Below are positions 39,895 through 49,400 of a DNA stretch of 64,000 bases, piece after piece. Position numbers and translations under genes: made by a program. The DNA is from Streptomyces sp. HPF1205. Lineage in GTDB: Bacteria; Actinomycetota; Actinomycetes; Streptomycetales; Streptomycetaceae. The stretch covers positions 124,001 to 188,000 of the forward strand of contig NZ_JAINVH010000006.1 in the NCBI RefSeq assembly GCF_020400825.1. The letters are read 5' to 3'. Under the pieces are notes generated by a model, which saw only the letters and a list, made by a program, of their open reading frames with translations, was not told the DNA's origin and ran no database searches. Position 1 is the stretch's first letter. Each line of letters starts with the position of its first letter.

Positions 39895-42495
39895 TTACCT
39901 CAGGCGGATCGAGTAGATGCCGCGGCCGTGCGTGGCGGCGTACACCTGTCCGTCGGGGCCGAGCTTGAGCTGGAGGACGGCGACGGCCGGGAGCCGGCCG
40001 ACCCGCTCCCAGGCGGTGTGGTGCGCCGGCCGGTAGACCACGCCGAGGTCGGTGGCCAGGGCGAGGCCGCCGCCGGGCAGCACGAGCAGCGAGTCGGTGG
40101 GCACGTCCGGCAGGTTCGCCGAGATGTCCTTCCAGGTGGCGCCGGCGTCGGTGGACTCGAAGACGTGGCCGAAGCCCGCGCCCGGTCCCTCGGTCCAGTG
40201 CCGTGAGAAGCCGTTGACCGCCAGGTAGACGTGCGAGGAGTTCGCCGGGTCGACGGCGAGTCCGGCCAGGTAGCGGTTGGGCACGGTGCCCTGCGCGCCG
40301 GTGGCCGGCAGGTCGAGCTGGTGCCAGCCGGTGCCGTCCTCGTTGCCGACCGCGATGCCGCGGGTGAAGCCCTGGTTGTTGCAGGGCCCGCACCAGGCCG
40401 CGTACACCTTGCCGCCCTGAGCGGCCACCGCGGTGGCGGTGTGGCCCTGACCGAGGTCGAAGGCGTCGGTCCACTCCTTGGAGTCGCGGATGGCGTAGCC
40501 GTGGGTCTGCACCCACACGTGGCGGCCGCCCGCGATCCAGACGCCGCCGTTGTCGGTGTCAGCGGTCAGCGGGGCGATGAAGCGGGCCTCGTTGGTGGCG
40601 TTGTCCGGCGGGGCGACGCTGTAGGAGGTGACCTTGGTCGGGTCGTTCACCCAGGCGCCGTCGTTGACCGCGCAGTTCTGGGTGACGTTGACCGCCAGGT
40701 ACACGTACTCCTGGGCGATGTTGCAGCCGTTGGCGGGGTCGGTCAGCGTGTCGCCGCCGTCACCGCCGAAGTTGGAGCCCATCACCTTGTCGCCGGGGCG
40801 CAGGATGGACTGGCCGTTGTCCTGCAGGCCGCCGTTGACCGCCAGGCCGTGGCCGGACGGGTCCCGGCCGACGCCCACCGAGTAGTACTCCAGGGTGTCG
40901 ATGGTGCCGTCGTTGGTCGACACCCAGTCGGTGCCGTGGCCGTCCGCGTCCTGACTGCCGTTCAGCGGGCGCTTGTAGACGCCGCCGTCGTCGCCGACGT
41001 ACACGTACGGCTTGCCGTGGTAGCTGCCGACCGCGACCGCGTGCTGGTCGGCGTGCACGGTCTGGTGGCAGTCACCGGTCTGCTTGCTCGGGTCGATGCT
41101 CCAGCAGGGGAACCCGAAGTTCCAGTACGGGCCCACGGCCGACCAGGTCGAGCCGGTGTCCTTGGTCTCGAAGACCTCTTCGAGGCCCGCGTACACGTGG
41201 TCCGCGTTCGCCGGGTCCACCTGGAGGAACTCGTTGTACCAGGCCTGCACGCCCGGCTCGTAGCCCGCCGAGGTCAGCGCGGTGCCGGACTTCAGCAGCG
41301 CGTCCTTGTCGGCGATCTTGTCCCACGAACCGAAGGGGTCGCCGTCGCGCGAGACGTATATGCCGTCGAGGTTGGAGTCCGGGTCGGTGGCCAGCAGCTC
41401 CGGCGACTGGACGATGGCGTAGTAGCGCGAGCCGTCCTTGGCGCGGGCGAACGTCACGTTGCCGACCGTGTCGGCGTCCGTGGGCAGCGCGCCCAGCGAG
41501 GTGACGCGGGTCCAGGCGCCGTTCACCTTGCGGTAGAAGCCGTTGTAGTCGTCGCCGCTGCGCCAGCCGACCGCGAGCATGACGTCCGACGGGTTCTTCG
41601 GGTCGATCGCCACGTCGTTCGCGATGTTCTTGTACGGCGCCGAGGGGTCGTCGGCCAGCGCGCCGCCGGGCAGGTACGCGGGGTTGGGCGCGTACTCCAG
41701 CTTCCACGGGCCGCGCAGGTCGGTCGAGGAGTGGCTCCACACGCCGTGCGTGGTGGACGCCCAGACCTTGCCGCCGCCGAACCGCAGGGTGTGGATCGAC
41801 GTCGAGTCCAGCTCCGCGCCGCCGACCCGGTCGTACTTGGTGAACACGCCCGAGTGCGGGTGCGCCAGGACGTAGACACCACTGCCGAGATAGGCGTCCG
41901 CGTTGGTGGTCGCCTCGCCCGTGCCCAGCCACAGCCGGCCGCGGCCGTCCAGTGCGAGGGCGCCGGTGGCCTGCGAGGGGAGCCGGTCGCTGATGGGCTG
42001 CCAGTGGCCGCCGCCGCGCGACGAACGCCACACGCCGCCGCCCGCGCTGCCCTCGTACACATAGCCGTCGTCGTCGGCGGCCAGGGCCGAGGTGCGCCCG
42101 GTGACCAGGCCCGCCCCGCCCGAGGAGTTGGAGTCGTAGTCGCGGTAGCGCGGGTCGTCGGAGTTGTACGGCAGCCCGGTCACGTGCTTCCACTGGCCGC
42201 TCGTGGCCGGCAGGGCGTTCAGCGCGTCCCAGGCGGCCGAGAAGGCACCCGGGGCGATCGTGCCGGGGGAGGTGCGGGCCTCCGCGAACTGGTCGGCGCC
42301 CTCGGCGATCTCGTCCGACTCCTCACCGCCGTCGCCGTCCCCGCCGCTGTCCGAGGCGGTGGCCATCGCGGTGAACGACCGCGGATGGGTCGCGTGGCGG
42401 CCGGGTGCGGCTCCCGCGGGCAGCGCTGTCAGCGCGGCCAGCGCGGTGACGGCTGAGATCGTCAGCCAGCGTCTTTTGCGGGTTGGTGCGTTCAA
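39895..42495 (-). CDS. secreted beta-propeller protein (BNR/sortilin-like)
   Basis: An 866-residue exported protein. The signal is RKRRWLTISAVTALAALTAL, cut near PAGAAPG. The rest is repeated beta blades with Asp-box-like motifs: GYVYEGSAGGGVWRSSRGGG, GIYVSRDGDPFGSWDKI, VFETKDTGSTWSAVG and VFESTDAGATWKDIS. GRLWLGTGEA and YAATHGRGIYSIRL, ending a propeller, are shared with VPS10/glycosyl-hydrolase-like propellers. No catalytic sialidase residues could be assigned, so its role is unknown: adhesion, binding or hydrolysis outside the cell. The ATG at 42495 lies just beyond a MITE-like element. Confidence 0.83.
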   Translation of the reverse strand: MNAPTRKRRWLTISAVTALAALTALPAGAAPGRHATHPRSFTAMATASDSGGDGDGGEESDEIAEGADQFAEARTSPGTIAPGAFSAAWDALNALPATSGQWKHVTGLPYNSDDPRYRDYDSNSSGGAGLVTGRTSALAADDDGYVYEGSAGGGVWRSSRGGGHWQPISDRLPSQATGALALDGRGRLWLGTGEATTNADAYLGSGVYVLAHPHSGVFTKYDRVGGAELDSTSIHTLRFGGGKVWASTTHGVWSHSSTDLRGPWKLEYAPNPAYLPGGALADDPSAPYKNIANDVAIDPKNPSDVMLAVGWRSGDDYNGFYRKVNGAWTRVTSLGALPTDADTVGNVTFARAKDGSRYYAIVQSPELLATDPDSNLDGIYVSRDGDPFGSWDKIADKDALLKSGTALTSAGYEPGVQAWYNEFLQVDPANADHVYAGLEEVFETKDTGSTWSAVGPYWNFGFPCWSIDPSKQTGDCHQTVHADQHAVAVGSYHGKPYVYVGDDGGVYKRPLNGSQDADGHGTDWVSTNDGTIDTLEYYSVGVGRDPSGHGLAVNGGLQDNGQSILRPGDKVMGSNFGGDGGDTLTDPANGCNIAQEYVYLAVNVTQNCAVNDGAWVNDPTKVTSYSVAPPDNATNEARFIAPLTADTDNGGVWIAGGRHVWVQTHGYAIRDSKEWTDAFDLGQGHTATAVAAQGGKVYAAWCGPCNNQGFTRGIAVGNEDGTGWHQLDLPATGAQGTVPNRYLAGLAVDPANSSHVYLAVNGFSRHWTEGPGAGFGHVFESTDAGATWKDISANLPDVPTDSLLVLPGGGLALATDLGVVYRPAHHTAWERVGRLPAVAVLQLKLGPDGQVYAATHGRGIYSIRLR

Positions 42496-42533
42496 TGGTC
42501 CTCCCCGGACATGCGTTCGCCGTATTCGGCGTT

Positions 42534-42724
42534 AGAGCTCCGAACAGAATGGCCGCCCTGCTCGCGACGCCTGGCACCGCACCTCGCTGTGTTGCCGGTT
42601 CGTCCGAGTACGCCCAGTACGAGGACGAACCGGCGCCTTGCGATGCGCCCCCTGCCTGCGGCGGGAGGTACCCCCGGCACCAGACGCCGCGAGCTGACCG
42701 GACGCCCATTCTGTTCGGAGCTCT
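42534..42724. mobile_element. 191-bp MITE-like palindromic element
   Basis: The ends are exact 19-bp inverted repeats, AGAGCTCCGAACAGAATGG and its complement (42534-42552 and 42706-42724). Inside lies a second exact pair, GCCGGTTCGTCC with GGACGAACCGGC (42594-42605 and 42623-42634), around GTAC repeats. It carries no gene. I recall related dispersed intergenic palindromes in Streptomyces genomes, but copy number cannot be checked here. It sits in the promoter region of the beta-propeller gene. Confidence 0.65.
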
Positions 42725-42762
42725 CAGAGCGAACCCGATCAAGGGGTGCGGATGCAAGGGGT

Positions 42763-42810
42763 ACGCGCCCGTGCGTCATGGCGGGACACCGCCAAGACGC
42801 ACGGGCGCGT
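42763..42810 (-). terminator. long hairpin after the 1005-residue gene
   Basis: A 15-bp exact stem (ACGCGCCCGTGCGTC and complement), then an A/A mismatch, then TGGCGG/CCGCCA around loop GACA. It is 81 bases beyond the stop on the minus strand. Confidence 0.75.
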
Positions 42811-42890
42811 TGCCCCGTGGGACCGGCTGGGCCGGGTCGAACGGGTCGAACGGGTCGAACGGTTGGAGGCTCCGGGCGGACCCGCGCGGG

Positions 42891-45800
42891 CTACAGGGCG
42901 CCCTTGCGGGTGAGGTGGGTGAAGAACAGCCAGCCGGGCAGGACCGGGAGCCAGAACGTGAGCAGGCGGAAGAAGAGCACCGCCGGGGTCGCGACCTCCT
43001 TGGGCAGGCCCGCGGCGATCAGCCCACCGGTCAGGGCGAGTTCGACCGCGCCGACACCGCCGGGGGTGGGCGCCGCCGAGCCGAGGGCGTTGCCGGCGAG
43101 GAAGACCACGGCGACGGCCGCGTAGCTCAGGTGGCCGCCGAAGGCGCGGACGCAGCCGTCGAGGCAGATCACGAAGGTGACCGTCAGCATCAAGGTGCCG
43201 CCGATACCGGTCACCAGCTTCGCCGGCCGCTGCAGCACGTCCAGCATGCGCGGCACCACGCCCGCGAACAGCGCCCGCAGCCGGGTCGAGACGAACTTGC
43301 GCAGGGCCGGCACGGCGGTGACCACCAGCACCAGCACACCCACCGTCAAGAGCCCGGCCATCACGGTGCGGGACGGCGACAGCGACGGCGTCTTCTCGGT
43401 CCCGGTGATGTAGCCGAAGGTCATCAGCAGCGTCACGTGCGCGCCCAGACCCACCAGTTGGGAGGCGCCGACGCTGGCCACCGCGAGGCCCGGGCGCACC
43501 CCCGCCTTCTGCAGGTAGCGGGTGTTGAGCGCGACCCCGCCGACCGCCGCGGGGGCCACCAGCTTCACGAACGACCCGGCGACCTGCGCCTGCACGGTCC
43601 GCCGCAGCGAGAGGCGCTCGGGTACGAAGCCGGACAGCGCGCACGCGGCCGCCACGTAACTGGCCGCCGAGCCGAGCACCGCGACCACCGCCCACCGCCA
43701 GTCGGCGTTCGCGATCGCGTGGCCGATGGGCACCGAGCTGAGCTGGGACAGCAGGAAGTACGCGGCGAAGGCGCCGGCGATGACGGTGACCAGGGTGCGC
43801 ATCCTGATCCGCTCCAGCCGCACCGGCTCCACCGGCGCCTGCGGGCGGACCAGCAGCACCTGCTGCCGGATGCGGGCCAGCAGGTCGTCCTCGCGCGCCT
43901 CCTCCAGGGCGTCCTCTATGGCCCGCTTCTCGGCCTTGCCCTCGGCCTTGCGCTCGGCCTTGGACATGCCGGGCGGGCCGGCCTTGGCGGAGACCCTGCG
44001 GGCGGAACCGTCCTCGGCCGCGACGGACGCGGCGCCGGCGGCCGTCTCCCCGGCGGGAACGCCCGACGCGGCGCCGTCCGCCGCGTCCTGGCCGGCGGAC
44101 TGCGCGTGCAGCCGCGCCTCCTCGGCGCGCTTGCGCTCCCTGGCCTCCTTCTCGGCGTCGGACGCGGCCAGCACCGCCTCCCGTTCGCGCTGCGCCCTGG
44201 CCCGGGCGAGCTGCTTGAGCCGCCCCCGGGTCGCCCGGCTGAGTGCCATCGGCTGCAGCAGCGGCAGCGCGTCGGCGACCGCGTCGGGACCCAGCACCGC
44301 CACCGCCGCGGCCACCGACCGCTCAGGACCGACCCGCAGCGCGAGTGTCGTCAGCAGCTGCGCCACGTCCATGCGCAGCACGATGTCGCCGGCCGCGATC
44401 TCGCCGCCGCGCAGATCGGTCAGGAAGACCCGGCCGCCGCGGTCCACCAGCAGCGACTGGGCCACCAGGCGCCGGTGCGCGATCCGCCGCGACTGCAGCG
44501 CGCGCACCTGCGTCCACGCCTGGCGCATGAGTTCGTCGGTGATCTCCTCGTCGGCCAGCGCGTCCAGCCGGCGCCCGCCGATGTGCTCGTAGACCAGCAT
44601 CACCGCGTCCGGGCCCAGCTCGGAGGTCGCGATCAGCTTCGGCGCGTTGGCGCCGGCGGCGATGGCCGCGTACGCCAGCAGCGCCTCCTGCTCCAGCGCC
44701 TGGCGCAGCGAGAGCAGGCTGCGCCGCTGGGTGATCCCGCCGACCATCGCCAGCCGCCGCCAGGCGCGGTAGAAGAACCCCTGGGCCTGCTGCTCGCGGT
44801 CCACCACCGTGACGTCGAGCGGCGGACCGTCCTCCAGTGTGACCAGGTACGCCCGGCCGCGGTCGAAGTCGGCGCCGCCCGGCGCCTCCTCCTCCACCCG
44901 GCGGGCGGTCATCGGCGCGAAGCCCACCCGGCGCAGGCCCGTGAGGAGCTGCCGGCCGGTCGGCCGCACGTTGGGCGAGCCGACCGCGTACACCGTCCCG
45001 TACGCCACCGTCCAGCCGATCAGCACCGTCAGCGCGATCGAGAACGGCGTGGTGTAGCCCCCGACGAGCACCGCGAAGCCGTCCAGCAGCAGGACGAACC
45101 ACAGGGCGACCCGCCAGCGCGGGCGGTGGGCCATGCCGACGGCCGTGACGTAGGCGATGACCGGGGCCAGGTAGCCGTGGACCGGGTCCGTCATGCCCCT
45201 GCCGGAGGGCACGTGGTGGCTGAGCGCGTCGCGCAGCGGGGCGGGCGCGGAGTCGCTCACCCACAGGTCGGTGGCCAGGGCGGTGCCGTGCGCGAGTACG
45301 GCCGCCAGCACGCCGTCGGCGATGCGCAGCCCGTCCCGCTTGGCCAGCCGCTCCACGGCGAACGCGACGGGCACGATGAGCACGGCGATGCTCGCGGTCA
45401 GCCCGGCGAAGTCGGCCAGGGTGTTGGGCGCGTGGTTGGCGCCCTTGGTGATGTCCGTCTCCAGGCCGGTGGTCGTCGCGTGCGCGAAGCCGGCCACCGC
45501 CAGCACGACCCCGATGCCCAGCAGGCCGAGCAGGAAGCGCACCAGGTCGGCGGGGCGGTGCGCGCGGGCGGCCAGCAGCGGTTCGTCGACCGCGACGGCC
45601 GGGCGCGCCGCGGCCGGGTCGGGCTCCGCCCCGTCGCCGCCCGAGCCGGGGCCGGGACGCGCCCCGGAGCCCGAGCCGCCCCCCGATCCCGGACGGGAGC
45701 CGCTTCCGGAATTCCCGCCGGGACCCGGCCCGTCCCCCGGTCCGGGGTCGGGGTGCTGGTGCGGGCCCTCGCGGCGGTCAGGCCCGGCCACGGCGTCCGC

Positions 45801-45908
45801 CCGGTGGCCGGCCGCGGTGCGCGCGGGCAGCGCTTCGGGGGCGCCGGCGGCCGCCTCGGCCTCCGCAGCGCCCGTCCCGTCGCCTGTCGTCTCTTGATCG
45901 CGTATCAC
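42891..45908 (-). CDS. kinase-like plus flippase/LPG-synthase-type membrane fusion protein
   Basis: A 1005-residue membrane protein. Residues 1-105 are a Gly/Pro/Ser-rich head. Helices follow between about 115 and 300 (LVRFLLGLLGIGVVLAVAGF; LYLAP-type loops). Residues 330-545 resemble an atypical kinase with an HRD-like IAHRRLVAQSLLVD and DFG-like FLTDLRGGE. A charged linker (residues 580-680, MSKAERKAEGKAEKRA) leads to a UPF0104/LPG-synthase-type membrane domain (from about 700: VAGSFVKLVAPAAVGGVALN, GNALGSAAPTPGGVGAVELA). It may flip or modify lipids under control of its own kinase-like domain; that is inference. GTG at 45908 has only a weak ribosome site. Confidence 0.82.
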   Translation of the reverse strand: MIRDQETTGDGTGAAEAEAAAGAPEALPARTAAGHRADAVAGPDRREGPHQHPDPGPGDGPGPGGNSGSGSRPGSGGGSGSGARPGPGSGGDGAEPDPAAARPAVAVDEPLLAARAHRPADLVRFLLGLLGIGVVLAVAGFAHATTTGLETDITKGANHAPNTLADFAGLTASIAVLIVPVAFAVERLAKRDGLRIADGVLAAVLAHGTALATDLWVSDSAPAPLRDALSHHVPSGRGMTDPVHGYLAPVIAYVTAVGMAHRPRWRVALWFVLLLDGFAVLVGGYTTPFSIALTVLIGWTVAYGTVYAVGSPNVRPTGRQLLTGLRRVGFAPMTARRVEEEAPGGADFDRGRAYLVTLEDGPPLDVTVVDREQQAQGFFYRAWRRLAMVGGITQRRSLLSLRQALEQEALLAYAAIAAGANAPKLIATSELGPDAVMLVYEHIGGRRLDALADEEITDELMRQAWTQVRALQSRRIAHRRLVAQSLLVDRGGRVFLTDLRGGEIAAGDIVLRMDVAQLLTTLALRVGPERSVAAAVAVLGPDAVADALPLLQPMALSRATRGRLKQLARARAQREREAVLAASDAEKEARERKRAEEARLHAQSAGQDAADGAASGVPAGETAAGAASVAAEDGSARRVSAKAGPPGMSKAERKAEGKAEKRAIEDALEEAREDDLLARIRQQVLLVRPQAPVEPVRLERIRMRTLVTVIAGAFAAYFLLSQLSSVPIGHAIANADWRWAVVAVLGSAASYVAAACALSGFVPERLSLRRTVQAQVAGSFVKLVAPAAVGGVALNTRYLQKAGVRPGLAVASVGASQLVGLGAHVTLLMTFGYITGTEKTPSLSPSRTVMAGLLTVGVLVLVVTAVPALRKFVSTRLRALFAGVVPRMLDVLQRPAKLVTGIGGTLMLTVTFVICLDGCVRAFGGHLSYAAVAVVFLAGNALGSAAPTPGGVGAVELALTGGLIAAGLPKEVATPAVLFFRLLTFWLPVLPGWLFFTHLTRKGAL

Positions 45909-45997
45909 CAGTCACCGCCCGCACGATGGTGGCACGAGCGGTCCGCGGCCGGGGTCGGAACCCCCCGTTGTCGGCGGTCTGCGGCAGGATGGGCCGG

Positions 45998-46387
45998 ATG
46001 AGCGAGGAGAGCGGCGGGAGCGGGCGGTACGGCCCTGGCGCGCCGGACGAGTACACCGAGCGGGTGCTGGACACGGTCGACCTCATCCCGCCGGGGCGGG
46101 TCATGACGTACGGCGACGTCGCCGAGTGGTTGGGCGAGGGAGGCCCGCGCCAGGTCGGCCGGGTGCTGTCGCGGTACGGGGGCGGTGTGGCGTGGTGGCG
46201 GGTGGTCCGCGCGGACGGCGTGCTGCTGCCCGGCCACGAGCCGCGCGCACTGGCCGCGTACCGTGCCGAGGGCACCCCGCTGCGGCAGGCGGGACCGGCC
46301 GCGGAGGGCCACGTCCCGCGCCTGGACATGCGCAGGGCCAGGTGGGACGGGAACACCGCGGGAGGTGACGGCGACAGCGCCGGCTGA
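45998..46387 (+). CDS. alkyltransferase-like (ATL) DNA-repair protein
   Basis: A 129-residue protein with the DNA-binding domain of O6-alkylguanine alkyltransferases: VLDTVDLIPPGRVMTYGDVA, then the helix-turn-helix RQVGRVLSRYGGG. At the place of the PCHR active site it has AWWRVVRADG, so the acceptor cysteine is absent. ATL proteins bind alkylated bases and call in nucleotide excision repair. The tail is low complexity. ATG at 45998 follows GCAGGATGGG. It precedes adnA; the mycobacterial counterpart also lies beside the adn genes. Confidence 0.88.
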   Translation: MSEESGGSGRYGPGAPDEYTERVLDTVDLIPPGRVMTYGDVAEWLGEGGPRQVGRVLSRYGGGVAWWRVVRADGVLLPGHEPRALAAYRAEGTPLRQAGPAAEGHVPRLDMRRARWDGNTAGGDGDSAG

Positions 46388-46400
46388 CGGCCGGTAGGTC

Positions 46401-49400
46401 ATGTCATCCAGCTTCCGCCATGCGCGGGCCCGCCATGCCGACGGCAGCCCGTACGGAGTAAAACGCCCGACTCCTGAGAAACCGGCCGATCACGTGATTC
46501 CTTCCCCTTCCCCTACGGCTTTCCCGGCGGCGGACGCCACCACCGGCACACCGGGCGGCCCCGGGTACCGCCTGGTGCGGACACCGGTCGAGCCCGCCCC
46601 GCCCCCTGTGCTGGACGCGGCACAGCGCGCGGTGGTTGAGCACCGGGAGGGACCGCTGCTCGTGCTGGCCGGGCCGGGCACGGGAAAGACGACCACCCTG
46701 GTCGAGGCGGTGCTGGCCCGGCTGGCGGCCGGCACCCCGGCCGAGCGGGTCCTCGTGCTGACCTACGGCCGCCGGGCCGCGCTCGCCCTGCGCGACCGGA
46801 TGGCCGCGCGTACCGGCGGCGCCCTCCTCGTACCGCGGGCCACCACCTTCCACTCCTTCGCGTACGGGCTGCTACGCGCCGGGCAGCCGGCCGAGCGGTA
46901 CGCCGAGCCCGTGCGGCTGCTGTCCGGGCCCGAGCAGGACCTGATGGTGCGCGAGCTGCTGGACGGGCAGCGGACGGCGGCCCGCGACGGGCGCGCGCAC
47001 GCGCGCTGGCCGGACGACCTGCGCGCCGCGCTCACCACCAGGGGGTTCGCCGACGAGGTGCGCTCGGTGCTCGCCCGCACCAGGGAGCTGGGCCTGGGCC
47101 CGGCGGCCCTGCGGAACTTCGCCGCCCGCGCCGGGCGGCCGGACTGGACGGCCGCCGCGGACTTCCTCGGCGAGTACCTGGACGTCGCCGACCTGCGGGG
47201 CGTCATCGACTACGCGGAGCTGATCCAGCGGGCGGTCCGGCCGGCCGAGGAGGCGGCGGCGCGCTACGACGCGGTGTACGTCGACGAGTACCAGGACGCC
47301 GACCCCGGCCAGGCCCGGCTGCTGCGGGCCCTGGCGGGCGGCGGCCGCGCCCTCACCGTCTTCGGCGACCCCGACCAGGCGATCTACGCCTTCCGGGGCG
47401 CGGACGTCAACGGCATCCTCGACTTCCCCGACCGGTTCCGCCGCCTCGACGGCGCCCCCGCCCCGGTCCGGGTCCTCGGTGCCTCCCGCCGCGCGGGCGC
47501 CGGGCTCCTCGCCGTGTCCCAGCGGCTCACCGCGCGGATGCCGCTGCCGCGCCTGCCGGCCGCCGCGGTCCGCGCCCACCGCGCCCCGGCCCCCGTACGC
47601 GGCGGGGGGACGGTCGCCGTCCGCACCTGCGCGACCCCGGGCACCGAGGTCGACACGGTCGCCGACACCTTGCGCCGCGCCCACCTGGAGGAGGGGTTCG
47701 CCTGGTCCGAGATGGCCGTCCTGGTCCGGGCGAACGCCGCCCTCGCGCCGCTGCGCCGCGCCCTGACAGCCGCCGGCGTCCCCGTGGAACTCCCGCCGGG
47801 CGACGTCCCGCTGCACGCCGAGCCCGCGGTGGCCCCGCTGCTGCTCGCGCTGCGGCTGACGGCGGAATCGCTGCTGGAACGGGCACCCGAGGACGGCCCC
47901 GGTGACGGCCGGGGCGACGGCCTCGAAGACCGCCTCGGGGACGATCCCGGGGACGTAACGGGCGCCGGTGCGGAGGCCGGCGAAGGGCCGGCCTCGCGCG
48001 CACCCTCCTCCCCACCGTCCTTCACCGTGGCCGTCGACGACGCCCTCACGCTGCTCGGGTCGCCGCTCGGCGGCATGGACGCCACGGACCTCAGGCGGCT
48101 GGGGCGGGCGCTGCGGGAGGAGGAGCGGGCCGCCGGACACGCCGTACCGCGCCCGTCCGACGTCCTGATCGCCGAGGCCCTCGCCGAACCCGAGCGGCTG
48201 GCCACGCACGACCCCTCGTACGCCCGCGGGGCGCAGCGGCTCGGGCGGCTGCTGCGGGCGGCGCGGCGGACCCTCGCCGAGGGCGGTACCGCCGAGGACG
48301 CCCTGTGGACGCTCTGGTCCGGCTCGCCGTGGTCCGCCCGGCTGGAACGCGCCGCCGCCCGCGGGGGAGCGGCCGGCCGCGGCGCCGACCGCGACCTGGA
48401 CGCGGTGTGCGCGCTGTTCGAGACCGCGGCACGCGCCGAGGAGCGCACCGGGGGCCGCGGCGCCCTCAACCTCATCGAGGAGCTGTACGGCTTCGACATC
48501 GCCGCCGACCTGCCCGGCGGCCGGGCCGCCGTCCGGCCGGACGCCGTCCGGCTGACGACCGCCCACCGCGCCAAGGGACTGGAGTGGCGGCTGGTGGTCG
48601 TGGCCGGCGTAAAGGAGGGGGTGTGGCCCGACCTGCGCCGCCGCGGCTCCCTGCTGGAGGCCGACCGGATCGGCCGGGACGGGCTGGCCCCGCCGCTGAC
48701 CCCCGCCGCCCTGCTCGCCGAGGAGCGCAGGCTGTTCTACGTGGCGGTGACCCGCGCCCGCGAGCGCCTGCTGGTCACCGCCGTGAAGTCCGCCGCCGAC
48801 GACGGCGACCAGCCCTCGCGCTTCCTCGCCGAGCTCGGCGTCGCGCCGCAGGACGTCACCCACCGGCCGCGCCGCCCGCTGGCGGTGTCCGCGCTCGTGG
48901 CGGAGCTGCGCGCCACCACCGTCGACCCGGCCGCCTCCCCGGAGCTGCGCGAGGCCGCGGCGCGGCGGCTGGCCCGGCTGGCCGCGCTCACCGACGACGG
49001 CCACGCCCTGGTTCCGGCCGCCCACCCCGACCGCTGGTGGGGGCTGTACGAGCCGACCCGCTCCCATGTGCCGCTGCGCGATCGCGACCGCCCGGTGACG
49101 CTGTCCGGCAGCGCACTGGACCAGCTCGCCAACACCTGCGCCCTGCAGTGGTTCCTGGGCCGGGAGGTCAAGGCCGAACCGCCGGCCACCGCGGCGCAGG
49201 GCTTCGGCAACGTCGTCCACGTACTGGCCGACGAGGTCGCGTCCGGCCGCGCCCCCGCCGACCTGGACGTCCTCATGGAGCGGCTGGACACCGTGTGGGA
49301 CTCCCTGGCCTTCGACGCCCCCTGGAAGTCCCGGCAGGAGAAGGACAACGCGCGCGCCGCCCTGGAGCGCTTCCTGCGGTGGCACGTCATGGAACGCGGC

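Larger units (their letters stand above)
42496..42890. other. 395-base interval between minus-strand genes
   Basis: It holds a palindromic MITE-like element and a terminator for the larger gene behind it. No coding gene is supported. Confidence 0.6.

Noticed and set aside
42483..46001. An 1172-codon plus-strand open frame across the membrane fusion protein
   Set aside because: It is antisense to a gene with clear membrane and kinase-like domains, and its product is Arg/Gly-rich without family signals.
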